From the NCBI GenBank assembly GCA_021796375.1, contig JAJYJF010000206.1, positions 1-5,094 on the forward strand: a stretch of DNA of 5,094 bases, written 5' to 3'. The notes beneath the pieces were generated by a model, which searched no databases, was not told where the DNA came from, and worked only from the letters and a program-made list of their open reading frames with translations. The DNA comes from Chloroflexota bacterium (GTDB lineage: Bacteria > Chloroflexota > Anaerolineae > Anaerolineales > Anaerolineaceae). The position numbers and the translations under genes were made by a program. Shown here one piece after another: positions 1 through 4,347 of this stretch; positions within the stretch are counted from its first letter, which is position 1, and each line of letters opens with the position of its first letter.

Positions 1-1028
1 TAGATGCGGACGATCGCCTGCGTCAGGTCGTGCAGGTTTTGCTCCGCGGTGCCCTGGTTGGGGCAGTAGACGCTCTCGTATTTGCCGGCAAACGAGGTGC
101 CGAAGCTGTCTTCGAGCAGGCTGGACGAGCGCACGATCAGCGGGCGGCGGGCGGCCGCGTCGAGCAGCTCGGCCAGCCGCTCCAGCACGTCCGTGGGCAG
201 CACCCCTTGCTGGAATTCGCGCTCGATCTGCGGGTACTCGTCGTTCATCTCCGCTTCGGACTTGTATTTCTGGTCGTTCCAGTGGACCAGGTTGTTGATC
301 GACATGAAGGTGTACAGCAGGTCCGATCCCAGGAAGTACGACTCGGGGATCGAGAGCCGGTCGCGGATTGGCTCCTGGAGCACCTCCCGCAGGATGCGGT
401 AGGCCAGCAGCATCCCGGCCGCCTTGCCGCCGATCCGGCCCGGGCCGATCTTCCGCCGGCGCACCTCCGCCAGGTCGGCCACCTTAAACCACTGCTTGGC
501 GATGTTGATGTACCCCAGTTGGTCGCTGATCAGGGTGCGGATCAGGACGACCTTGGATTCGCGCAGGCGGGGCTCCAGCCTGGCGCGTTCTTCCGGCGGC
601 ATGCGCTCGATCGCGAGGGCGTGCTCCAGGAGGACGTCCAGGGGGGCCAGCTCGGGGTTGATCGAGAGCGACAGGTCCTGGGGAGCCAGCCCGCGCTCGG
701 TGAGCACCTCGCGGATGACCTTCTCAAAATGGTTCAGCGTCAGGTGCTGCCCGAAATAGACGTCGGTCAGGTGATCGCGAATGGACGCCTGGCGCTGGTT
801 CCAGATCTCGGTGGGCTCATCGGCCATGGGGTTGTACACCCCCTCCCGCCGCTGAGACTGGATGGCGGCGCTGCGCACCTCGGCCTCGAACTCCTGGGGG
901 TCGATCACCCCCAGCTCGTACAGCTCGGTCCGCATGCGCGCGCGGATGCGGCCGGCGAGCATCGGGTACTGGCCCAGGGCCAGGGTGATACCGAGCAGCC
1001 GGTCAGACGAGCTGGGAGGGAGGGTCAT
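1..1028 (-). CDS. PEP/pyruvate-binding (PPDK_N, ATP-grasp) domain protein, 3' end cut by window
   Basis: The first 342 residues are visible; the C-terminus lies beyond the left edge. Residues about 195-342 match the start of the PPDK_N nucleotide-binding domain shared by pyruvate phosphate dikinase and PEP synthase. They show a glycine-rich entry motif RIGGKAAGM (198-206) and the signature PLIVRSSSLLEDSFGTSFAG (296-315), with the expected nucleotide-contacting Arg300 and the acidic pair Glu306-Asp307. In classical PpsA and PPDK this domain starts near the N-terminus; here about 190 mostly helical, charged residues precede it, so the protein is neither a standard ppsA nor ppdK product. The His phosphocarrier and PEP-binding domains, if present, are outside the window, so the reaction cannot be assigned. 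The start is the first ATG after an in-frame TGA at 1035-1037; no strong Shine-Dalgarno is seen, so the start is forced mainly by that stop. No signal peptide or membrane segment is visible, suggesting a cytosolic protein. Domain call is firm; exact function is open. Confidence 0.85.
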   Translation of the reverse strand, partial: MTLPPSSSDRLLGITLALGQYPMLAGRIRARMRTELYELGVIDPQEFEAEVRSAAIQSQRREGVYNPMADEPTEIWNQRQASIRDHLTDVYFGQHLTLNHFEKVIREVLTERGLAPQDLSLSINPELAPLDVLLEHALAIERMPPEERARLEPRLRESKVVLIRTLISDQLGYINIAKQWFKVADLAEVRRRKIGPGRIGGKAAGMLLAYRILREVLQEPIRDRLSIPESYFLGSDLLYTFMSINNLVHWNDQKYKSEAEMNDEYPQIEREFQQGVLPTDVLERLAELLDAAARRPLIVRSSSLLEDSFGTSFAGKYESVYCPNQGTAEQNLHDLTQAIVRI

Positions 1029-1054
1029 ACCGGATCACAAATTCATCCACTGAT

Positions 1055-1067
1055 ATTCATGATGAAT
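1055..1067. promoter_or_regulatory. Small palindrome upstream of the PPDK_N gene, possible operator
   Basis: ATTCAT and ATGAAT flank a single central base, 27 bp upstream of the PPDK_N gene start on the minus strand. Related TTCATC strings lie on either side (1042-1047 and 1075-1080). The position suits an operator or promoter-overlapping site, but the match is short and AT-rich and could be chance. Confidence 0.2.
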
Positions 1068-1133
1068 CCTAAAGTTCATCTTTTCGGATCATCCTGTTCT
1101 TGAAGTTGTTTATTGCTCCAGCCTATCCCCTGG

Positions 1134-1186
1134 CCCCTTCCCGCAGATAAATCAGCTCTGGGCTGCGGCTCGCGGGCGGGAAGGGG
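1134..1186. repeat. Inverted repeat with 11-bp perfect arms
   Basis: CCCCTTCCCGC (1134-1144) is exactly complementary to GCGGGAAGGGG (1176-1186), with a 31-nt loop. Inside the loop, CAGC (1153-1156) can pair with GCTG (1162-1165). An alternative pairing joins CCGCAG (1141-1146) to CTGCGG (1163-1168), and ATCCCC (1125-1130) could compete for GGGGAT (1183-1188). There is no T-run after the stem on either strand, so it is not an ordinary intrinsic terminator. Confidence 0.55.
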
Positions 1187-1201
1187 ATGATCTAACAGGA
1201 A

Positions 1202-1229
1202 GGCGGAGGGGCCAACAGACCTCTCCGCC
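1202..1229. repeat. GC-rich hairpin, 10-bp stem and 8-nt loop
   Basis: GGCGGAGGGG (1202-1211) pairs with CCTCTCCGCC (1220-1229) around the loop CCAACAGA. One pair is G-U in plus-strand RNA but C-A in minus-strand RNA, so the fold is slightly better on the plus strand. Only a short T stretch follows on the plus strand (1231-1233), and TT-CC-TGTT follows on the minus strand. It could serve as a weak terminator for dnaN read-through or be part of a larger RNA fold. Confidence 0.45.
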
Positions 1230-1235
1230 CTTTGG

Positions 1236-1260
1236 TTCATCCTGAGGGAACCGAGGGACC
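1236..1260. repeat. Possible degenerate copy of a dispersed intergenic repeat
   Basis: The plus strand reads TTCATCCTGAGGGAACCGAG followed by GGACC. From memory this resembles the short TCATCCTGAG-x-GAA-x-GAAGGAT-type repeats common between genes in several environmental phyla. Only one copy is visible here, so repetitiveness cannot be shown from the window. The GAGGGAAC/GAGGGACC near-duplication within it is directly visible. Confidence 0.3.
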
Positions 1261-1278
1261 TGCAGAGCCTGTCCCTTG
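1252..1278. repeat. Short inverted repeat
   Basis: AGGGAC (1254-1259) pairs with GTCCCT (1271-1276). The stem extends by a G-T and a C-G pair to 1252 and 1278, giving 8 bp around an 11-nt loop. The G-U wobble forms only in plus-strand RNA. It overlaps the preceding repeat-like motif and the GAGCCT arm, so competing folds are possible. Confidence 0.35.
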
Positions 1279-1300
1279 CCCCGCATCCCGAGGCTCAGCC

Positions 1301-1351
1301 GGGGGACGCCCCCAGAGGCAGATCCACTGCCGGAAAACGCACTCTGGGGGG
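1301..1351. repeat. Nested inverted repeats, 9-bp outer stem
   Basis: CCCCCAGAG (1309-1317) is exactly complementary to CTCTGGGGG (1342-1350). Its loop holds another possible stem, GGCAG (1317-1321) with CTGCC (1327-1331), which shares one base with the outer arm. Alternatively the 5' CCCCC (1309-1313) can pair with the adjacent GGGGG (1301-1305) across a 3-nt loop, so two mutually exclusive folds are available. This is a terminator/switch-like arrangement, but no T-run follows. Confidence 0.45.
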
Positions 1352-1395
1352 CGGGGATTAAAAGGGTGGGGGCCTCAGTCAAAACAGCACCATTG

Positions 1396-1440
1396 AAAAA
1401 GACCATCCGAAGGAGTAAACAGGAATAATCCACGTTTACT
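1396..1440 (-). terminator. Weak candidate dnaN terminator
   Basis: On the minus strand, starting 22 nt after the dnaN stop, AGTAAAC and GTTTACT (1434-1440 and 1414-1420) form a 7-bp stem with a 13-nt loop. A run of five T follows only after a further 13 nt (1396-1400). The stem is AT-rich and the T-run is displaced, so it is a poor canonical terminator, but it is the closest hairpin to the stop codon. Confidence 0.3.
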
Positions 1441-1461
1441 TGCCCGTGCTCCGCAAATAAA

Positions 1462-2592
1462 TTACCCCAGGTGCATCGGCATAATCACGTGTAAGAAATT
1501 ATCCTCGCCCACCGGCCGGATCGTGCCCGGGCTGTTGGCCTGGGTGGTTTCGATGGAAACGTTGGGCGTTTTGATCACTTCTAACACCTCGCGCAGGAAG
1601 CGCACGTTGAAAGCGATCAGCAGCGGCGCGCCCTCGATGGTCGCGTCGACGGTGGCCTCGCTCGAGCCGGTCTCCTCGGATTGGGCGGAAATCTCCACCG
1701 TCCCGGGTTTCATCTCGCCCGCCGGCTTGATGTCGATCCGCGCCACGTTGGTGCTGTCGCGGGCGATGATCTCTGCCTGCTTGCAGGCCTTGAGCATTTC
1801 TCCGGCCGAGATGACCGTGCGGGTCTTGTACGTGCGGGGGATCACCTGCTTGTAGGGAGGGAAATTGCCGTCGATGAGCTGGGAGACCAGCTCCACGTCT
1901 TTCATGTGGAAGATGACCTGGCCGCGCCCCTTGGGGATGAGCATCTGGATGGTCTGCTCGGGGTCGCTGGCGACGCGGGCCAGCTCGGAGAGCGCGCGGG
2001 CAGGGATGATGGCGGTGAGGTCCTGGCTGACCGGGTTGGCGAGCACCGCCCGCCGCTCGGAGATGCGAAAGCCATCCGCCGCGGCCAGGGTGATCTCGCT
2101 CCCCGCAACGGTCACCAGCACGCCCATCAGCACCGGCCGGGCTTCATCGGTCGAGGCGGCGAAGACCACCTGCTGCACCATCTCCTTGAAATCCGCGACG
2201 TTCAGCATCACCCCGTCCGCCAGGTCCGGGGCCGGGAAGGGGGGAAACTCCTGGGCGTCGATGCCTTTAATGTCGCTGGTCGAGGCCCCGCAGCGGACGT
2301 TGAGCGCCTGGGTGCGGGTATTGAGCGTCAGGCTCACCTGGTCCACCGGGAGGGTGCTGACCAGGTCGGTGAAGGTGCGGGCGGGAACGGTGGTCGAGCC
2401 CTCTTCTTCGATCCGGGCGCTGATCCAACAGGTGATCCCCAGCTCCAGGTTGGTGGCCGAGAGGCGCAGGCGGCCCTCATCGGTGGCGATGAGCACATTG
2501 GAGAGGACGGGCAAAGTGCTGCGTGTGGAGACGGCCCGCGAGACAATGCTCAGCCCGTGGGCAAGGTTCTGCTGGGATACAGTCGCTTTCAT
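1462..2592 (-). CDS. dnaN: DNA polymerase III subunit beta (sliding clamp)
   Basis: A complete 376-residue protein, the usual length for bacterial beta clamps (about 365-380). The clamp dimerises into a ring around DNA and tethers the replicative polymerase and other repair and replication partners through a hydrophobic pocket. Three clamp folds are recognisable: roughly residues 1-120, 128-250 and 255-376. Family landmarks include the N-terminal LPVLSNVLI (27-35), TNLELGI (47-53), AADGFRIS (171-178) in the pocket-forming middle domain, FPPYKQVIP (244-252), FNVRFLREVL (328-337) and the C-terminal VIMPMHLG (369-376), matching the MPM-x-L end that lines the partner-binding pocket. The ATG at 2592 has a GAGGA Shine-Dalgarno-like string at 2602-2606, 9 nt upstream, a slightly long gap. 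Neighbours are gdhA upstream and a PPDK_N gene downstream on the same strand, each separated by more than 200 bp, so it is probably monocistronic. dnaA and recF are not adjacent. Nothing in the protein looks broken. Confidence 0.98.
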   Translation of the reverse strand: MKATVSQQNLAHGLSIVSRAVSTRSTLPVLSNVLIATDEGRLRLSATNLELGITCWISARIEEEGSTTVPARTFTDLVSTLPVDQVSLTLNTRTQALNVRCGASTSDIKGIDAQEFPPFPAPDLADGVMLNVADFKEMVQQVVFAASTDEARPVLMGVLVTVAGSEITLAAADGFRISERRAVLANPVSQDLTAIIPARALSELARVASDPEQTIQMLIPKGRGQVIFHMKDVELVSQLIDGNFPPYKQVIPRTYKTRTVISAGEMLKACKQAEIIARDSTNVARIDIKPAGEMKPGTVEISAQSEETGSSEATVDATIEGAPLLIAFNVRFLREVLEVIKTPNVSIETTQANSPGTIRPVGEDNFLHVIMPMHLG

Positions 2593-2619
2593 GCGGATCG
2601 GTCCTCGGTAGGGTCTGGA

Positions 2620-2648
2620 ATAAAATATTTGATGGTAAAAGTATACAA
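2620..2648 (-). promoter_or_regulatory. Candidate dnaN promoter
   Basis: This is an AT-rich island in an otherwise GC-rich gap, 28-56 bp upstream of the dnaN start. On the minus strand TTGTAT (2643-2648) and TTTTAT (2620-2625) are 17 bp apart, a -35/-10-like pair. The overlapping TATACT (2640-2645) is a better -10 hexamer but lacks a good -35. Position and composition favour a promoter; the exact elements are uncertain. Confidence 0.4.
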
Positions 2649-2688
2649 CGGCGGGCCGAAATTGAGTAGTCTCTCGGGCGTTCCCCCA

Positions 2689-2723
2689 AAACGAGAGGCC
2701 GCTCGCGAGCGGCCCCTACGTTT
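2689..2723 (-). terminator. Strong hairpin around an 18-nt palindrome; gdhA terminator or dispersed palindromic repeat
   Basis: A perfect palindrome GGCCGCTCGCGAGCGGCC (2697-2714) is extended by three further pairs, a 1-nt bulge at 2718, and AAACG (2689-2693) with CGTTT (2719-2723). This gives about a 15-bp stem. One extension pair is G-U in minus-strand RNA but A-C in plus-strand RNA, so the fold is better in the direction of gdhA/dnaN transcription. On the minus strand TTTT ends the right arm, which could support termination of gdhA read-through about 100 nt after its stop and before the dnaN promoter. Its shape also fits a mobile palindromic repeat. Confidence 0.45.
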
Positions 2724-2743
2724 GATCCCCGCGGCGGGTGATC
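2724..2743. repeat. Small hairpin between two larger ones
   Basis: GATC (2724-2727) pairs with GATC (2740-2743), and CCC (2728-2730) with GGG (2736-2738). A single T at 2739 is bulged and the loop is GCGGC. The stem abuts the preceding hairpin directly, so the two may be parts of one composite element. Alone it would be unremarkable in GC-rich DNA. Confidence 0.35.
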
Positions 2744-2760
2744 GAGATATTTATCCTGTC

Positions 2761-2811
2761 AGAGGCGCCTCGCGAGCCCCCAGGGGTTCTTGCCCGGGAC
2801 GAGGCGCCCCT
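2761..2811 (-). repeat. 12-bp inverted repeat just downstream of gdhA
   Basis: The arms 2761-2772 and 2800-2811 contain GGCGCCTCG and CGAGGCGCC plus three outer pairs, enclosing a 27-nt loop. One outer pair is G-U in minus-strand RNA and A-C in plus-strand RNA, again favouring the minus transcript. It begins 14 nt after the gdhA stop, as expected for a 3'-end stabilising or terminating hairpin, but no T-run follows on the minus strand. Its inner edge carries CTCGCGAGC (2769-2777), identical to the core of the palindrome at 2702-2710. Confidence 0.5.
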
Positions 2812-2824
2812 CCTCAAAAATGGC

Positions 2825-4111
2825 TTACAGCCAGCCGCGCAGCTCCATGGCCTTGACCACGCGGTTGATCGCCACCATGTAGGCGGCGTCGCGCATGTAG
2901 ACCTTCTCGCTGGTATGCATTTCCAGCACGCTGCTGAACGCCTGGGTCATCTTGGTGTCCAGCCGCTGGATCACCTCTTCCTTGGTCCAGTAGAAGTTCA
3001 TGTCGTTCTGGACGCTCTCGAAGTACGAGACGGTCACGCCGCCGGCGTTGCACAGGAAATCCGGGACGTTGAAGATTTCGTGCTGCTTCAGGTATTCGTC
3101 GGCCTCGGGGGTGGTGGGGCCGTTGGCGCCTTCCGCCAGCAGGCGCACCCGCTTGCTGATCTGCCCGACGCTCTCGCCGGTGATCTGGCCTTCCAGCGCG
3201 GCGGGGATCAGCACGTCCACGTCCTTGCTCAGCCAGGCCATGCCGTCTTCGATCACGTAGCCGGCCCCGCGCGCCTTTTCCTTGGAGATCGAGCCGTACT
3301 GGTCGGTGATCGTCATCAGATAGCGCGGGTCGACGCCGTCCGGGTGGCTGACCGTGTAGGAGGTGCGGTCATCGCGGTCCCAGTACGAGACGCAGGCCAC
3401 CTTGCCGCCCAGGATCTCGCGGAAGCCGATCGCCGCATACTGCGACACGTTGCCGAAGCCCTGGAGGGCCGCGACGGAGCTCTTCGGGTCCATCCCCAGG
3501 TACTTCATCGCCTCGCGCACGGCGTAGATGGCCCCGAAGCCTGTGGCCTCGGTCCGGCCGAGCGAGCCGCCGCCGCCCAGGGGCTTGCCGGTGATCACGC
3601 CGGGTGTGTACGCGCCGGCCAGCTTGGAGTATTCATCCATCATCCAGCCCATCATCTGCGGCGTCGTGCCGACATCCGGAGCCGGGACGTCCATGCGCGG
3701 GCCGAGGTTGTGCCACATCTGGTCGATGAAGCCGCGGCACAGGCGCTCCTTCTCGGTCACCGAGAGGGTCGCCGGGTCGATCGCCACCCCACCCTTGCCG
3801 CCGCCCAGGGGGATATCCGCCACGGCGCACTTCCAGGTCATCCAGGTCGCCAGCGCCCGGATGGTATCGATCGTCTCGGAAGGGTGAAAGCGAATGCCGC
3901 CCTTGTTCGGGCCGCGGGCATCGTTATGCTGCACGCGGTACCCATTGAACACGCGCAGGGATCCGTCGTCCATTCTGACCGGGATGCGGAAGTGGAACTC
4001 CCGCAGCGGCCAGCGGAGCATTTCGCAGACGGAGTTATCCAGCTTGAGCAGGCCGGCGACGTGGTCAAACTGCCGCTGAGCCATTTCAAATGCATTGGTA
4101 CTTGCTGCCAT
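2825..4111 (-). CDS. gdhA: Glu/Leu/Phe/Val dehydrogenase family, glutamate dehydrogenase
   Basis: Catalyses reversible oxidative deamination of glutamate to 2-oxoglutarate and ammonia in the cytosol with NAD(P). The 428-residue protein is a normal length for this family. The N-terminal dimerisation and substrate domain carries GPNKGGIRFHP (67-77), the lysine of TWKCAVADIP (K94), the catalytic-lysine motif PLGGGKGG (K106) and APDVGT (D146). Next come GGSLGRTEATG (181-191) and the Rossmann nucleotide site LQGFGNVSQYA (217-227). The C-terminal return segment has FLCNAGGVTVSYFE (352-365). The region after beta strand 2 reads SYWDRDDRT, so NAD versus NADP preference is not readable by eye. I chose the ATG at 4111: AGAGGAG (4118-4124) lies exactly 6 nt upstream of it, whereas the ATG at 4117 touches that sequence. 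Related leucine or phenylalanine dehydrogenases are usually shorter, near 350-370 residues, which favours glutamate. It stands alone between gatB and dnaN on the same strand. Confidence 0.95.
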   Translation of the reverse strand: MAASTNAFEMAQRQFDHVAGLLKLDNSVCEMLRWPLREFHFRIPVRMDDGSLRVFNGYRVQHNDARGPNKGGIRFHPSETIDTIRALATWMTWKCAVADIPLGGGKGGVAIDPATLSVTEKERLCRGFIDQMWHNLGPRMDVPAPDVGTTPQMMGWMMDEYSKLAGAYTPGVITGKPLGGGGSLGRTEATGFGAIYAVREAMKYLGMDPKSSVAALQGFGNVSQYAAIGFREILGGKVACVSYWDRDDRTSYTVSHPDGVDPRYLMTITDQYGSISKEKARGAGYVIEDGMAWLSKDVDVLIPAALEGQITGESVGQISKRVRLLAEGANGPTTPEADEYLKQHEIFNVPDFLCNAGGVTVSYFESVQNDMNFYWTKEEVIQRLDTKMTQAFSSVLEMHTSEKVYMRDAAYMVAINRVVKAMELRGWL

Positions 4112-4117
4112 GGTCAT

Positions 4118-4124
4118 CTCCTCT
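4118..4124 (-). promoter_or_regulatory. gdhA ribosome binding site deciding the start codon
   Basis: The minus strand reads AGAGGAG ATGACC ATG. The Shine-Dalgarno string is separated by 6 nt from the ATG at 4111 but by none from the ATG at 4117. Normal spacing therefore selects the inner ATG, shortening the protein by two residues. Confidence 0.75.
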
Positions 4125-4147
4125 AATCAGGATGGGGTGGAAATGGG

Positions 4148-4153
4148 ATTATG
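4148..4153 (-). promoter_or_regulatory. Weak candidate -10 box for gdhA
   Basis: CATAAT on the minus strand matches the TATAAT consensus at five of six positions. It lies 36 bp before the preferred gdhA start and downstream of the gatB terminator. No convincing -35 hexamer is found 16-18 bp upstream, so this is tentative. Confidence 0.25.
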
Positions 4154-4184
4154 AACGCCCGGTTTCTCCGAAAGGTCTTGCTAG

Positions 4185-4218
4185 AAAAATATAAGCGGGC
4201 ACACCGGTGTGCCCGCTT
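4185..4218 (-). terminator. Intrinsic terminator after gatB: perfect 26-nt palindrome plus T-rich tail
   Basis: Bases 4193-4218 form a perfect palindrome with arms AAGCGGGCACACC and GGTGTGCCCGCTT. Read on the minus strand it runs into TTATATTTTTC, a good U-rich tail, so it should stop transcription about 130 nt after the gatB stop codon. On the plus strand the arm also ends in five T (4217-4221), making it structurally bidirectional, although no plus-strand gene is visible. If transcription of gdhA starts upstream of it (see 4292-4320) it would act as an attenuator instead. Confidence 0.8.
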
Positions 4219-4291
4219 TTTCGACCTTTGTTACAGGATTGAGATGGAAACAGCCTGTTCCGCACGTTCCCTCCCAGCTTGTGCACCGTTA

Positions 4292-4320
4292 ACCTTAATC
4301 TAGATCTTTTTTTCCGTCAA
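4292..4320 (-). promoter_or_regulatory. Possible promoter in the gatB/gdhA gap
   Basis: On the minus strand TTGACG (4315-4320) and TAAGGT (4292-4297) are separated by exactly 17 bp, with an A7 tract in the spacer. The -35 matches consensus at five of six positions; the -10 keeps only T1, A2 and T6. If used, the transcript would cross the hairpin at 4193-4218 before gdhA. Confidence 0.3.
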
Positions 4321-4321
4321 T

Positions 4322-4340
4322 AGGATGAAAATCACATCCT
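4322..4340. repeat. Small hairpin right after the gatB stop
   Basis: AGGATG (4322-4327) and CATCCT (4335-4340) form a 6-bp stem with a 7-nt loop, beginning 7 nt after the gatB stop. On the minus strand the following bases are ATTGACGGAAAA, with no T-run, so it is not an intrinsic terminator. It may protect the 3' end or be chance. Confidence 0.25.
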
Positions 4341-4347
4341 CCCGAGA

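Larger units (their letters stand above)
1029..1461. other. 433-bp intergenic gap, hairpin-rich, no credible gene
   Basis: This gap lies between the dnaN stop and the start of the PPDK_N gene. No open frame in it resembles a protein: the longest, on the minus strand at 1152-1433, is proline/serine/arginine-rich low-complexity and unrecognisable. No tRNA or rRNA is seen, and I found none of the signature strings of tmRNA, RNase P RNA or SRP RNA. It contains several inverted repeats, listed separately: 1134-1186, 1202-1229, 1252-1278, 1309-1350 and 1414-1440. Smaller pairs include GAGCCT (1265-1270) with AGGCTC (1291-1296), and CCGCAG (1141-1146) with CTGCGG (1163-1168), the latter competing with the larger stem around it. 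It should hold the dnaN terminator and the promoter of the downstream gene, but no clear -35/-10 pair stands out. It may also be an unannotated structured RNA or decayed repeat DNA. Confidence 0.6.

Noticed and set aside
30..1103. A 357-codon open frame on the plus strand, opposite the PPDK_N gene
   Set aside because: It is antisense to the clear PPDK_N coding sequence. Its composition is typical of a complement of GC-rich coding DNA and shows no motif.
1152..1433. A 93-codon minus-strand open frame in the dnaN/PPDK_N gap
   Set aside because: Low-complexity Pro/Ser/Arg/Gly-rich translation over a stretch full of inverted repeats, with no similarity I recognise. A small unknown gene cannot be fully excluded but nothing supports one.
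1029..1461. A known structured RNA (tmRNA, RNase P RNA, SRP RNA, 6S RNA or T-box)
   Set aside because: The characteristic conserved strings of the first three are absent on both strands. A partial AGGGTGG at 1363-1369 resembles a T-box element but lacks the rest and faces away from any gene. A 6S-like fold cannot be judged by eye.
1681..2856. A 391-codon open frame on the plus strand, opposite dnaN
   Set aside because: Same reasoning: it is a shadow of dnaN running on into a hairpin-rich gap, with no recognisable domain and no proper ribosome site seen.
2738..4126. A 462-codon open frame on the plus strand, opposite gdhA
   Set aside because: It is antisense to a confidently identified gdhA, its translation is biased to His/Ala/Gly/Asp/Val and matches no family I recognise. 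Long antisense frames are expected opposite GC-rich genes with strong third-position bias.
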